From SZUA-100 sp965248135 (GTDB taxonomy: Bacteria > Pseudomonadota > Alphaproteobacteria > Rhizobiales > Rhizobiaceae), in the NCBI GenBank assembly GCA_965248135.1, contig CBDFIN010000007.1:1-64000 (forward strand): DNA of 64,000 bases. The letters run 5' to 3'. A program made the translations under genes and the position numbers. The notes beneath the pieces were generated by a model that was not told where the DNA came from, made no database searches, and saw only the letters and a program-made list of their open reading frames with translations. How positions within the stretch are numbered: position 1 is the first letter of the stretch; each line of letters begins with the position of its first letter. Positions 53,355-61,565 of this stretch are shown here, in pieces.

Positions 53355-54355
53355 ATTATTTCTCCGTTGGCTATTTCATGCCTCTGTTGCCACAATTGCC
53401 GCGCCAACTGAACCGATATTGCGGCGATGGAAAGCCGGCGATAATGGGCAGCGACTGTGGTTGTGCGTTGGGGCGAGACGGTTTTTTGGATGGCTTTTTC
53501 AAGGCCGGTAAAAAACGGTTCCAGATCGTCGTTTTCAGCGATTTTCTCCAGTCCCAAAACCATTACCGGGCAGGAATTAGTACCGGTCAGTGCAACCGAA
53601 AATAAAAACTGATCCTCGCTTACCCGTTCAAGTGCGATAGCGGCACCGGCAAGCGGAAAATCGATAGCGCCACGAATGCGTACTTTGACATAACCAGAAA
53701 CCGCGGCGGTTTTGGCAAGTCGCACAGCGGTGACAATTTCGCCCGGCTTCAGGGTGAGGAATTCTGCGCCGTCTTCATGATAGAACTCAGCAATGGGCAC
53801 ATCTCTGGTGCCCGTTTGACCAGCTATTTCGACGGTCGCATTGTGAACCATCAACGCCGGGGCAAGATCGCCGCAAAACGCCGCCCGGCAGCGAATGCCC
53901 TTGGGTGCCACATGGCAAATGTCGCCCTGGAATTTGAGGCAAAAATCATTGGCCTTTCGCCACCAGTGGCTTTGGTTATAAAACAGGCACCTTGTATCGA
54001 GACATAGATTGCCCCCAAGTGTTGCCGTTTCCCGGTGGGTTGGACCGGCAATGGCAAGTGCCGCCTGTTGAATGGCTGGATAGTCATTGCCAATCAACGG
54101 GTTTTCGGCAATCTCCCGCAGGGTTGCCCCGGCACCAATAGTCTGACCACCGTCCAGCTGTTGTATTTCTTTCATCGAATCGATGGCTTGGAGATCAAGC
54201 AATAAACCTGTCTCCACCAGACCCCGGCGCATATTGACCATCAGGTCGGTTCCACCGGCAAAAACCCTCGCGTCCGCATTGTCAGAAATCAAAGCGACAG
54301 CTTCGTCAATCGTCCTGGGTCTGGCCAATTCAAATGGAGGAAGGAATTCGCTCAT
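53351..54355 (-). CDS. hcrB: 4-Hydroxybenzoyl-CoA reductase, beta subunit
   Basis: This is the FAD subunit. It has 334 residues: VFAGGTDLMVNMRRG binds FAD, and HRETATLGGNLCLDTRCLFY is the second flavin motif. The segment CLDTRCLFYNQSHWW...FCLKFQGDICHVAP adds the Cys-rich insertion that holds the extra [4Fe-4S] cluster known only from 4-hydroxybenzoyl-CoA reductase, which distinguishes it from ordinary xanthine-oxidase-family beta subunits. It overlaps hcrA and the GNAT gene by 4 nt at each end. Confidence 0.93.
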   Translation of the reverse strand: MSEFLPPFELARPRTIDEAVALISDNADARVFAGGTDLMVNMRRGLVETGLLLDLQAIDSMKEIQQLDGGQTIGAGATLREIAENPLIGNDYPAIQQAALAIAGPTHRETATLGGNLCLDTRCLFYNQSHWWRKANDFCLKFQGDICHVAPKGIRCRAAFCGDLAPALMVHNATVEIAGQTGTRDVPIAEFYHEDGAEFLTLKPGEIVTAVRLAKTAAVSGYVKVRIRGAIDFPLAGAAIALERVSEDQFLFSVALTGTNSCPVMVLGLEKIAENDDLEPFFTGLEKAIQKTVSPQRTTTVAAHYRRLSIAAISVQLARQLWQQRHEIANGEII

Positions 54356-56670
54356 GATTTCCGCTTCCGTCTGGCAAGCCTGTCTGCCCTGGTTCTGGCT
54401 TCAACAAGCCGGTCGGGAGTGAGCGGTAGGAAATTGACATCAAGCCCGATTGCATCGGCCACCGCGTTGGCCAGCGCCGGTGGAAATCCGGACAAGGCCC
54501 CTTCGCCGGCTTCCTTGGCACCAAACGGCCCCAGCGGGTCAATCGATTCAACGATAGACACATCGATATCGGGGGATTCGACAATTGTCGGTACTCTATA
54601 GTCGAGCAGATTTGCGTGCACCGGCAGGCCATTTTCAAAGCGGGTTTCCTCGCTCAGCGCCTGGCCCATGCCCATCCACACGGAACCTTCGATTTGACCT
54701 TCAACCGCCAGCGGATTGATGGCAAATCCACAATCTAGCGCCGCCCAGACTTTCTCGACCGAGACGAGGCCTGTAGCTTCCTCAACGCTCACTTCGACCA
54801 CCTGGGCTGCATAGCTAAAACCCATGGTCGAGCCGACAGCGCCGCCGCGATGCTTGCCGCCTTGCGCCTCGGGCGGACAGGAAAACGTGCCCTTGACCGT
54901 AATTGTTCCGTCAACCGCAAGGGCGGCCAGTGCAACCTCACCAAAACTCAAGGCCGATTGTTCGCTGCCGGGAACCAGAAATGTCTCACCCTCGCATTCG
55001 ATATCTTGCGGATCGGCGTCGAGCTTTTCCGCCGCAGCCTTGACCAACAGCTCTCGCAACCGATTGGCCGCTTCAATTGCCGCATTACCCACCATGAACG
55101 TCACACGAGACGAATAGGAGCCATTGTCCTTGGGGGTAATCACACTGTCATTGGTCACCACACGAACGCGGCTTAAATCGATGCCAAGCACTTCTGCCGC
55201 CGCAAGTGCTACAATGGTGGTCGAACCCTGACCGATGTCGGAGGCACCGGTAAGCACCGTAATGCTGCCATCGAAATCGAGCTTCATGGCGACGACCGCA
55301 TGGGGTTCGCCGGTCCAGTGAACCGGTTTTGCCGCCCCGCTGACATAGTGTGAACAGGCCATGCCGATACCACGACCAGCACCCAGTTTTCCCCGACGCT
55401 CGTGCCAATTGGAAGCCCGCTCAACTTTTGCCATGCATTCTTCCAGGCCATAGGAATTGACCAGCAAATCGTTCAAGGTGCGCGTCGGTGCAACAAGCAG
55501 GTTGGCCCGGCGGACATCAAAGGGATCAAGCCTCAGCTTGCGGGCCATGCGGTCAACAACAACTTCAAAGGCGTGGCGCACATTGACCGTGCCATGGCCG
55601 CGCATGGCACCACAGGGAGGACGGTTGGTATAAAGGCGATAGCCATCATATTTGACCGCGGGAATGTCATAAAGCCCGTGCAAAAGAGCGCCGGCGTACA
55701 GGATGGTTACCAGGCCATAGCCGGCATAGGCGCCACCCAATTGGCTGGTCTCGCATTCAACCGCTGTTATCCTGCCATCCTTGCTCATGCCGATCTTCAG
55801 CCGGACCCGGCTTTCCGGGCGACCGCGATGAGTAATAAAACTTTCCTCACGCGATAGTCGCATCATCACTTTTCCACCGGCGGCGCGCGCCAACAGTCCG
55901 GTGATGATTTCAAAGTTGAGCGTTTCGGTGCGGGCGCCGAAGCCGCCGCCGACAAAGGGCTTTACGACGCGGATTTGAGAAGTATCCATTTCCAGGCAAC
56001 GCGCCAGCATGAGATGCACATAGAAAGGAACCTGCGAAACCGAATGTAATGTCAGCCGGTTGCGCTCTACGTCATATTCGCCCAGTGCCGCATGGGGTTC
56101 CATCTGGGCATGATTGACTTCTGCAAGTTCGAATGTCTCCTCGGTGACGAGATCAGCTTCGGCAAAACCGTCTTCAACATCGCCAAACGTGTGATGAACC
56201 TCGCGCTCGATATTGTTGGGTTTATTGTCATGCAAAAGCGTCGCGTCTTCGGCCTGTGCGTCCTTGAACGAATAGCAAGCGGGAAGTTCCTCAATCTGCA
56301 ATTCGATCAGTTCCAGTGCTTCAGCAGCAGTGGTCGCATTTGTCGCCGCGACGGCGGCAATGGGTTCGCCGCGATACCGCACCTTGTCGCGCGCCATTGG
56401 ATATTCGTTCATGGCAATCGGGATAACGCCATAGGAGTGGGGACAATCTGCGCCAGTGACTATCGCCACCACACCGTCAAGCGCTGCGGCACGGGAAATG
56501 TCCAGCCTGATAATGCGACCATGGCTGACCGGACTACGCAATATCCGCCCGGTCAAACAGTCGTCGGTTGCAAGATCATCGGTATAACGCGCCTTGCCTG
56601 TAACTTTCTCGATACCGTCAATCAGCGGAACCGGCCGGCCCGCCATATTTCCTTTAACCTGGCGGTTCAT
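54352..56670 (-). CDS. hcrA: 4-Hydroxybenzoyl-CoA reductase, alpha subunit
   Basis: This is the molybdenum (MCD) subunit. It has 772 residues. KPFVGGGFGARTETLNFEII and NRPPCGAMRGHGTVNVRHAF are the cofactor-binding loops, and PFGAKEAGEGALSGFPPALA has the catalytic Glu. It removes the para hydroxyl from 4-hydroxybenzoyl-CoA to give benzoyl-CoA, linking phenol, p-cresol or hydroxybenzoate to the Bcr route. It is coupled to hcrC and hcrB by ATGA overlaps. Confidence 0.94.
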   Translation of the reverse strand: MNRQVKGNMAGRPVPLIDGIEKVTGKARYTDDLATDDCLTGRILRSPVSHGRIIRLDISRAAALDGVVAIVTGADCPHSYGVIPIAMNEYPMARDKVRYRGEPIAAVAATNATTAAEALELIELQIEELPACYSFKDAQAEDATLLHDNKPNNIEREVHHTFGDVEDGFAEADLVTEETFELAEVNHAQMEPHAALGEYDVERNRLTLHSVSQVPFYVHLMLARCLEMDTSQIRVVKPFVGGGFGARTETLNFEIITGLLARAAGGKVMMRLSREESFITHRGRPESRVRLKIGMSKDGRITAVECETSQLGGAYAGYGLVTILYAGALLHGLYDIPAVKYDGYRLYTNRPPCGAMRGHGTVNVRHAFEVVVDRMARKLRLDPFDVRRANLLVAPTRTLNDLLVNSYGLEECMAKVERASNWHERRGKLGAGRGIGMACSHYVSGAAKPVHWTGEPHAVVAMKLDFDGSITVLTGASDIGQGSTTIVALAAAEVLGIDLSRVRVVTNDSVITPKDNGSYSSRVTFMVGNAAIEAANRLRELLVKAAAEKLDADPQDIECEGETFLVPGSEQSALSFGEVALAALAVDGTITVKGTFSCPPEAQGGKHRGGAVGSTMGFSYAAQVVEVSVEEATGLVSVEKVWAALDCGFAINPLAVEGQIEGSVWMGMGQALSEETRFENGLPVHANLLDYRVPTIVESPDIDVSIVESIDPLGPFGAKEAGEGALSGFPPALANAVADAIGLDVNFLPLTPDRLVEARTRADRLARRKRKS

Positions 56671-57134
56671 TTCATCGTCTCCGCCGCCGCTTTAACTGAT
56701 GCGACAATTTTGGTGTAGCCGGTGCAACGGCACAAATTGCCGCCCAGTGCTGTCCGTATTTGCTGGTCGTCGGGCTTGGGCGTTCGACGCAACAGTGCCT
56801 CCGCCGCCATGATCATCCCCGGCGTGCAATAGCCACACTGGGCGCCAAGTTTCTCGTGGAACGCGCGTTGCAGGGCCGATAGCCGTCCTTCTTTTGCCTG
56901 GCCCTCTATGGTCTCGATCCGAGCGCCATCCAAGGCCGATACCAGTGTGATGCACGAAAGCCGTGGTCTACCATCAACCAATACCGTGCAAGCACCGCAT
57001 TCGCCACCGTCGCAGCCCTTTTTTGCGCCCGTTAACCCCTTGTCACCGCGCAGATAGTCGACCAGCAAGAGGTTGTCTTCAACCGCATCCTCACAATTGT
57101 GACCATTAATGTTGAGACCGACAATTCGCTTCAA
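56667..57134 (-). CDS. hcrC: 4-Hydroxybenzoyl-CoA reductase, gamma subunit
   Basis: This is the 2 x [2Fe-2S] subunit, 155 residues. GCDGGECGACTVLVDGRPRL followed by SC is the plant-type cluster; GAQCGYCTPGMIMAAEALL and GGNLCRCTGYTKIV bind the second. It is the first gene of the leftward operon hcrC-hcrA-hcrB-GNAT. It is divergent from the BadL-like gene. Confidence 0.94.
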   Translation of the reverse strand: MKRIVGLNINGHNCEDAVEDNLLLVDYLRGDKGLTGAKKGCDGGECGACTVLVDGRPRLSCITLVSALDGARIETIEGQAKEGRLSALQRAFHEKLGAQCGYCTPGMIMAAEALLRRTPKPDDQQIRTALGGNLCRCTGYTKIVASVKAAAETMK

Positions 57135-57178
57135 AAACCGTTCCTTGTATCAGCTGTGTACATGAAAGACATATTGAA

Positions 57179-57210
57179 GTACCATTATACCTATTTTAAG
57201 GAGATGGTAC
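57179..57210. promoter_or_regulatory. GTACCAT inverted repeat upstream of hcrC
   Basis: GTACCAT (57179-57185) and ATGGTAC (57204-57210) form a perfect inverted repeat with an 18-nt centre in the divergent region between hcrC and the BadL-like gene. The local context TATTGAAGTACCATTATAC resembles TATTGGAGTACCATTTTAC at 44338, the other divergent promoter of the cluster. It is a candidate operator of BadM or another cluster regulator. Confidence 0.45.
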
Positions 57211-57360
57211 AGGATAAACTGAATTCTTGCGCGATTGATTGCCCAAACGGCGGGGTTTTTTGTGCAATTGCAAGCCGTGGGGCTTGTCGTTGATGCTCTC
57301 GATTAATTGGACCTTAAAGTGGTCAAGTCGAAGTTTGGCATTTGCGCCGGTATCCTGTAG

Positions 57361-57897
57361 ATGCAAAGGAACGAACAAACACCGATGCCGGAACAACGTA
57401 CGGAAGCCCCGATGTCCACGACCAAACACGCCGACAGCCGGCAGATTATCATCAGGCGTGTGAAAATGGGCGACCTTGAACATGTGGTGCAGCTCGACCA
57501 GCGGGTCACTTCGCTCGCCAAACCTGATTACTGGCAGGATATATTTGAGCGCTATGCCGAGCGGCGGCCGGAAGAACGGTTTTTCCTGATTGCCGAAGCG
57601 GCAAATGATGCCAGCGAAACACCGGTGCTCGGCTATATCGTCGGCGAGGTTCGCACCTGGGAGTTCGGCTCTGAGCCCTGTGGCTGGGTTTTTGCCTTTT
57701 CGGTTGAGCCGGACACCAGACTTCAGGGCATTGGCGAGCAGCTTTTCGATGCCATGTCAGAAAGATTTAAAGCGGCGGGAATAGGTACAATGAGAACCAT
57801 GGTTGCGCGGCAAAACCAGCTTCACATGGCATTTTTTCGCAGCGAAGGCATGACCGCCGGACCGTATTTGCAACTTGAAAAAGATTTGGATGATTAA
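57361..57897 (+). CDS. GNAT acetyltransferase, BadL-like
   Basis: This is a single GNAT domain of 178 residues. GWVFAFSVEPDTRLQGIGEQ is the acetyl-CoA loop, and HMAFFRSEGMTAGPYLQLEK ends the fold. Rhodopseudomonas palustris has BadL, a lysine acetyltransferase that silences benzoyl-CoA ligases, near BadM; this gene lies 18 nt before a BadM-like regulator, so BadL is the best guess. The start could be ATG 57412, which has GGAAG 5 nt upstream. Confidence 0.7.
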   Translation: MQRNEQTPMPEQRTEAPMSTTKHADSRQIIIRRVKMGDLEHVVQLDQRVTSLAKPDYWQDIFERYAERRPEERFFLIAEAANDASETPVLGYIVGEVRTWEFGSEPCGWVFAFSVEPDTRLQGIGEQLFDAMSERFKAAGIGTMRTMVARQNQLHMAFFRSEGMTAGPYLQLEKDLDD

Positions 57898-57915
57898 AGC
57901 GATGAGAAAGCGCCG

Positions 57916-58383
57916 ATGAAGCTACAAATTTCCAGCCGGTTGGCGATTTTTGCCCTGCTTGAACTTGCCGCCGACCCAAAGCGGCAGGTCTCGGTATCTG
58001 AAATCGGGCAGAAATATGGGGTTTCATCCCACCACCTGGCGAAAGTCATGCATACTCTTGGCCGGGTCGGGTTGGTGCGTTCCATTCGCGGGGTTGGCGG
58101 GGGATACAGTTTTTCCGGCAACGCCCGCCGTACCACCCTGCTTGACGTTATCCGCCTGTTTGAGGAAACCTCCTCAAGTGAAAGCGCCTTGGCAGATGCC
58201 GAAGCCACACCGGCTGAATGGGCATTGAGTCAGGTGCTGTTTGAGATTGACGATATCGCCCAGGCGACGCTGGGAGCGATCACTCTTTCTACCATGCTTA
58301 AGCAGATTTCACGCCGTGAAGGCGCGGTTAAACAACCGGTTGATGCGGTTTTGGCATCAATGCGCGAACCTGCAAGCAAGTGA
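57916..58383 (+). CDS. badM: Rrf2-family regulator, BadM-like
   Basis: This is a 155-residue Rrf2 winged-helix protein (KLQISSRLAIFALLELAADP, GVSSHHLAKVMHTLGRVGLV, GVGGGYSFSGNARRTTLLDV). It has no cysteine at all, so it cannot bind the Fe-S cluster of IscR/NsrR; BadM of R. palustris is also an Rrf2 repressor, of the benzoyl-CoA reductase operon. Location beside a GNAT and in the bcr cluster supports that role. GTACCAT repeats are candidate sites. Confidence 0.78.
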   Translation: MKLQISSRLAIFALLELAADPKRQVSVSEIGQKYGVSSHHLAKVMHTLGRVGLVRSIRGVGGGYSFSGNARRTTLLDVIRLFEETSSSESALADAEATPAEWALSQVLFEIDDIAQATLGAITLSTMLKQISRREGAVKQPVDAVLASMREPASK

Positions 58384-58404
58384 GAGCTTATAAGGGAGGC
58401 AAAA

Positions 58405-58887
58405 ATGCAAGAATTTAGAAAACTGCTGCAACCGGTTACCAAAGCAATAGCCGGGGTTAGGGTCGATGCGGCGCTAGAAAACCATTTGAACAGCAACATT
58501 CCCGGCGACGGTACATTGTTTAAACAAATTGAATCGGCTTGCCACCAAGGCATTGCGGAAGGCTGGATGTGCGCCAAGGGCGGTGAGGGCAGGCGCTTTG
58601 GCCGGGTTATTGAACCATCGGCTGAAACCGGCAATCTGTCAGTTGATGTGGTTGAGCTGGACAGTGTCGCCGGGCCACATCATGCCCATCCCAAAGGCGA
58701 AATTTGCATGATTATGCCGCAAGATGAGAGCGCTACCTTCGATGGCAATGGCACAGGTTGGTGCGTAAATCCGTCAGGGTCGGCCCACTTCCCCACGGTG
58801 CGCGGCGGCAAAGCGCTGATATTGTACCTGCTTCCCGATGGCGAGATAGAATTTACCGGCAAACCGCTGCCGAAAAACCGGACGTGA
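58405..58887 (+). CDS. DUF4863/PnbB-like protein
   Basis: This is a 160-residue protein resembling the 4-hydroxylaminobenzoate lyase (DUF4863) family. DSVAGPHHAHPKGEICMIMP has three His and a Glu in a cupin-like metal arrangement, and GSAHFPTVRGGKALILYLLP follows. A role on a substituted benzoate or its CoA ester is plausible given the neighbours, but nitroaromatic metabolism is not otherwise evident. It lies 21 nt after badM and is likely in the same operon. Confidence 0.6.
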   Translation: MQEFRKLLQPVTKAIAGVRVDAALENHLNSNIPGDGTLFKQIESACHQGIAEGWMCAKGGEGRRFGRVIEPSAETGNLSVDVVELDSVAGPHHAHPKGEICMIMPQDESATFDGNGTGWCVNPSGSAHFPTVRGGKALILYLLPDGEIEFTGKPLPKNRT

Positions 58888-58893
58888 ATCTAG

Positions 58894-59292
58894 TCAGGCT
58901 TTGGGCACAACAGCCGTCGCCTCCAGTTCGATCTTGCCGGGATGATCTAAAAGATCAGAAACAAAAATCATGCTCATCGCTGGAAAGTGCTTGCCCATCT
59001 GTTGTTGCCAGATTTTTCCCAATTGCCGACGCACGGCAAGATATTCGGCCTTGTCGGTGCAATAGGCGGTTATCCGACAAATGTGATGGGGCTTGCCGCC
59101 GCCACTGGCCAGAACTGTCAAAATGTTTTTCAGCGCCTGCTCGAATTGTGGTACCAGGTCTTCGCTCTCAAAAACCTGATCGGCATTCCAACCGACCTGA
59201 CCGGCAATGAAAATCAATTCGCCATCAGCTACTTTTATTCCATTGGAGTAGCCGATGGCAGGTGCCCAACCTTCCGGGTGCAATATTTGCAT
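58894..59292 (-). CDS. RidA/YjgF family protein
   Basis: This is a 132-residue RidA-type protein, a trimeric enamine/imine deaminase fold. GELIFIAGQVGWNADQVFES and HICRITAYCTDKAEYLAVRR are family blocks; the C-terminal ELEATAVVPKA carries the usual E-x-E-A-x-A. RidA homologues are often found in aromatic degradation clusters. ATG 59292 is preferred, with AAGGA 9 nt upstream; the frame is open to 59367. Confidence 0.82.
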   Translation of the reverse strand: MQILHPEGWAPAIGYSNGIKVADGELIFIAGQVGWNADQVFESEDLVPQFEQALKNILTVLASGGGKPHHICRITAYCTDKAEYLAVRRQLGKIWQQQMGKHFPAMSMIFVSDLLDHPGKIELEATAVVPKA

Positions 59293-59373
59293 TTTTATAT
59301 TCCTTAGTTGATGGGCTTTCACCCGTATATTGATTTGGCGAGCGATAATTCCAATTGGTTCCCGCAAATAAAC

Positions 59374-60030
59374 TCAATTGGACACAACCCGCGTTAGTGG
59401 TTTTCCTGAAAAGACACCCGGCTTGCAACTGGTATCAATACGCTTGCGGATATTTTGACAAAGTACTATCGCGGCAGCCAGACTCTCGACCGGACCAGCA
59501 ATCAGGTGTGCTTCCAAACCGCTGTCGGTATCGACGATGATACCACGCGGCAAAAGCGTCGAAAACAGCGCCGGCACTGCGTCATAATAGGTGCTAAAGC
59601 GCTTGCCAAGGGCAGAAAATGAACGTCCGACACCAAGATCAATGCCTATCGGTTTTGGTTTTTCGGTGGGCGGTTGTTTCACCTTGTTATCTCGGGGCTG
59701 GTCATCTTCTTGTGCTGCCGACAATTTGAACGCCACAGTGGTTCCTTCTTCGGATGCGGCCTGCTTTCTTAGCGCATCAACGCCGGCTTCAGCCGTCACC
59801 TGGCGGGTAGCAGAGCCCGTATGAATTGTGTCGATTGCATTGCTTTGCGTATTATTATCAGTCGAGGCATGCGTTGTTGTAATGTTAAACGGACTGGCGA
59901 AAAAAATCGGAACGGTGGCGTATGCCACAGCAGCCACGGCCAATCCCCCCCAAAAAATCACATCAACCATCCGGTGCCTTGCGGATTTATTCCTTGTTAT
60001 GGGCCGGTCGATTGCCAATAGATACACCAT
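59374..60030 (-). CDS. Membrane-anchored protein with SPOR-like C-terminus
   Basis: I do not recognise a named family. The 218-residue protein has one membrane helix near residues 24-46 (VIFWGGLAVAAVAYATVPIF), a low-complexity Thr/Ala/Gln linker (about 50-130) and a C-terminal domain (about 135-210) with LLPRGIIVDTDSGLEAHLIA then GPVESLAAAIVLC, which resembles the beta-alpha pattern of SPOR peptidoglycan-binding domains. It is probably periplasmic and N-in. Its start may be the Met at residue 21. Confidence 0.55.
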   Translation of the reverse strand: MVYLLAIDRPITRNKSARHRMVDVIFWGGLAVAAVAYATVPIFFASPFNITTTHASTDNNTQSNAIDTIHTGSATRQVTAEAGVDALRKQAASEEGTTVAFKLSAAQEDDQPRDNKVKQPPTEKPKPIGIDLGVGRSFSALGKRFSTYYDAVPALFSTLLPRGIIVDTDSGLEAHLIAGPVESLAAAIVLCQNIRKRIDTSCKPGVFSGKPLTRVVSN

Positions 60031-60144
60031 TACGTAACGCGGGTCTGGCGAATCATATAGACTTTACCGTGCATTGACGGTATCGCCACTAGTCCAATGG
60101 AAAATCAGTAGTCTCCTGCTCAACAATTGTAAATGGAAGAAATC

Positions 60145-61509
60145 ATGCCACGAACCTGTCTGACTATCATTCTTGCCGCCGGTGAAGGCACCAGAATGAA
60201 GTCGTCCACACCAAAAGTTTTGCACCATATTGGCGGCATGCCGATGATCGGGCATGTCCTCAGCACTGCAAGACTGGCAGGGGGAAGCCAGAACCTGGTG
60301 GTTGTGGGAGCTGAAGCTGAACGGGTGCAACGCGAGATTGGCTTGATCGATAAAAACTGTGCCATTGCCATCCAGCAAGAGCAAAACGGAACCGCCGACG
60401 CCGTGCTGGCTGGCAAAGATTGGCTCGCTCGAAGTTTCGACGATGTGCTTGTTCTTTACGGCGATGTACCCATGTTGCGACCCGATAGCCTGACTAAAAT
60501 GCGGCAACACATAGCAGCGGGAGCGGATCTGGTTGTTCTTGGCTTTGATGCTGATGATCCGCAAGGCTATGGCCGCATGATTGTCGAAAACGGGCAGTTG
60601 CAGGCCATTCGGGAACACAAGGATGCATCGGCTGAGGAAAAGGAAATAAGCTTTTGTAATGGCGGTATAATGGCCTTTAACGGCAAAATAGCTCTTGCAA
60701 CGCTTGAGGCGGTTGACAACAACAATGCTCAATCCGAGTTTTACCTCACCGATGTGGTCGAGATATTGCATAAAGCCGGCAACAAGGTCGTCGCAATGCC
60801 GGTTTTGGAAAGCGAGTTGTCGGGAGTGAACAATCGGGCGCAATTGGCCGACGTCGAAGACCTTTGGCAACAACGCAAACGTCTGGAGATGATGCTGAAC
60901 GGAGTCACTTTGATGGCACCCGACACCGTGTTTTTCTGTCATGATACCGAGATCGGAAGGGACAGTGTGATCGAACCCAACGTGGTATTCGGACCGGGCG
61001 TGACCATTGCCGAAGATGTACAGATCAGAGCATTCTCACATATTGAAGGCGCAGACGTTGCCAGTGCGGCCGTCGTTGGACCCTATGCTCGGCTTCGGCC
61101 CGATGCCCGATTGCTGGAAGGCTCAAAGGTCGGCAATTTCTGCGAAGTCAAAAAAGCGGTGATCGGCAAGGGGGCCAAGGTCAATCATCTCAGCTATATC
61201 GGTGATGCCAATGTCGGTACCGGCTCTAATATCGGTGCTGGGACCATCACCTGCAATTATGATGGTGTGAACAAGCATCACACCGAAATCGGCGACAATG
61301 TCTTTGTCGGCACCAACTCTTCACTGGTTGCGCCGGTAAATCTGGGCGACGGCGCCTACATCGCGTCCGGTAGCGTGATCACCAAAAACGTGCCCGCTGA
61401 TGCGCTGGGCATCGGCAGGGGCACCCATGTCAACAAGGATGACTACGCCATCAAGATAAGAAGCCGTAATGCAGCGGTTAAAGCGCGGAAAAAGGCTGCG
61501 GAGAAATAG
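60145..61509 (+). CDS. glmU: Bifunctional UDP-N-acetylglucosamine synthase GlmU
   Basis: The uridylyltransferase domain is N-terminal (about 1-230: TIILAAGEGTRMKSSTPKVL) and the acetyltransferase beta-helix C-terminal (about 250-454: VGPYARLRPDARLLEGSKVG, IGAGTITCNYDGVNKHHTEI). It makes UDP-GlcNAc for peptidoglycan and lipid A, so it supplies LpxA. I start at ATG 60145 with GGAAG 60136-60140; 60133 is an alternative. Confidence 0.96.
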   Translation: MPRTCLTIILAAGEGTRMKSSTPKVLHHIGGMPMIGHVLSTARLAGGSQNLVVVGAEAERVQREIGLIDKNCAIAIQQEQNGTADAVLAGKDWLARSFDDVLVLYGDVPMLRPDSLTKMRQHIAAGADLVVLGFDADDPQGYGRMIVENGQLQAIREHKDASAEEKEISFCNGGIMAFNGKIALATLEAVDNNNAQSEFYLTDVVEILHKAGNKVVAMPVLESELSGVNNRAQLADVEDLWQQRKRLEMMLNGVTLMAPDTVFFCHDTEIGRDSVIEPNVVFGPGVTIAEDVQIRAFSHIEGADVASAAVVGPYARLRPDARLLEGSKVGNFCEVKKAVIGKGAKVNHLSYIGDANVGTGSNIGAGTITCNYDGVNKHHTEIGDNVFVGTNSSLVAPVNLGDGAYIASGSVITKNVPADALGIGRGTHVNKDDYAIKIRSRNAAVKARKKAAEK

Positions 61510-61565
61510 CGCCAGACGATGGCGCTTTATAGCTGAAGCCGGTTTGTGCTTTCAGTACGCGAACA

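Noticed and set aside
60064..60942. 292-codon open frame antisense to glmU
   Set aside because: It lies wholly within the N-terminal part of glmU, which is full length and conserved.
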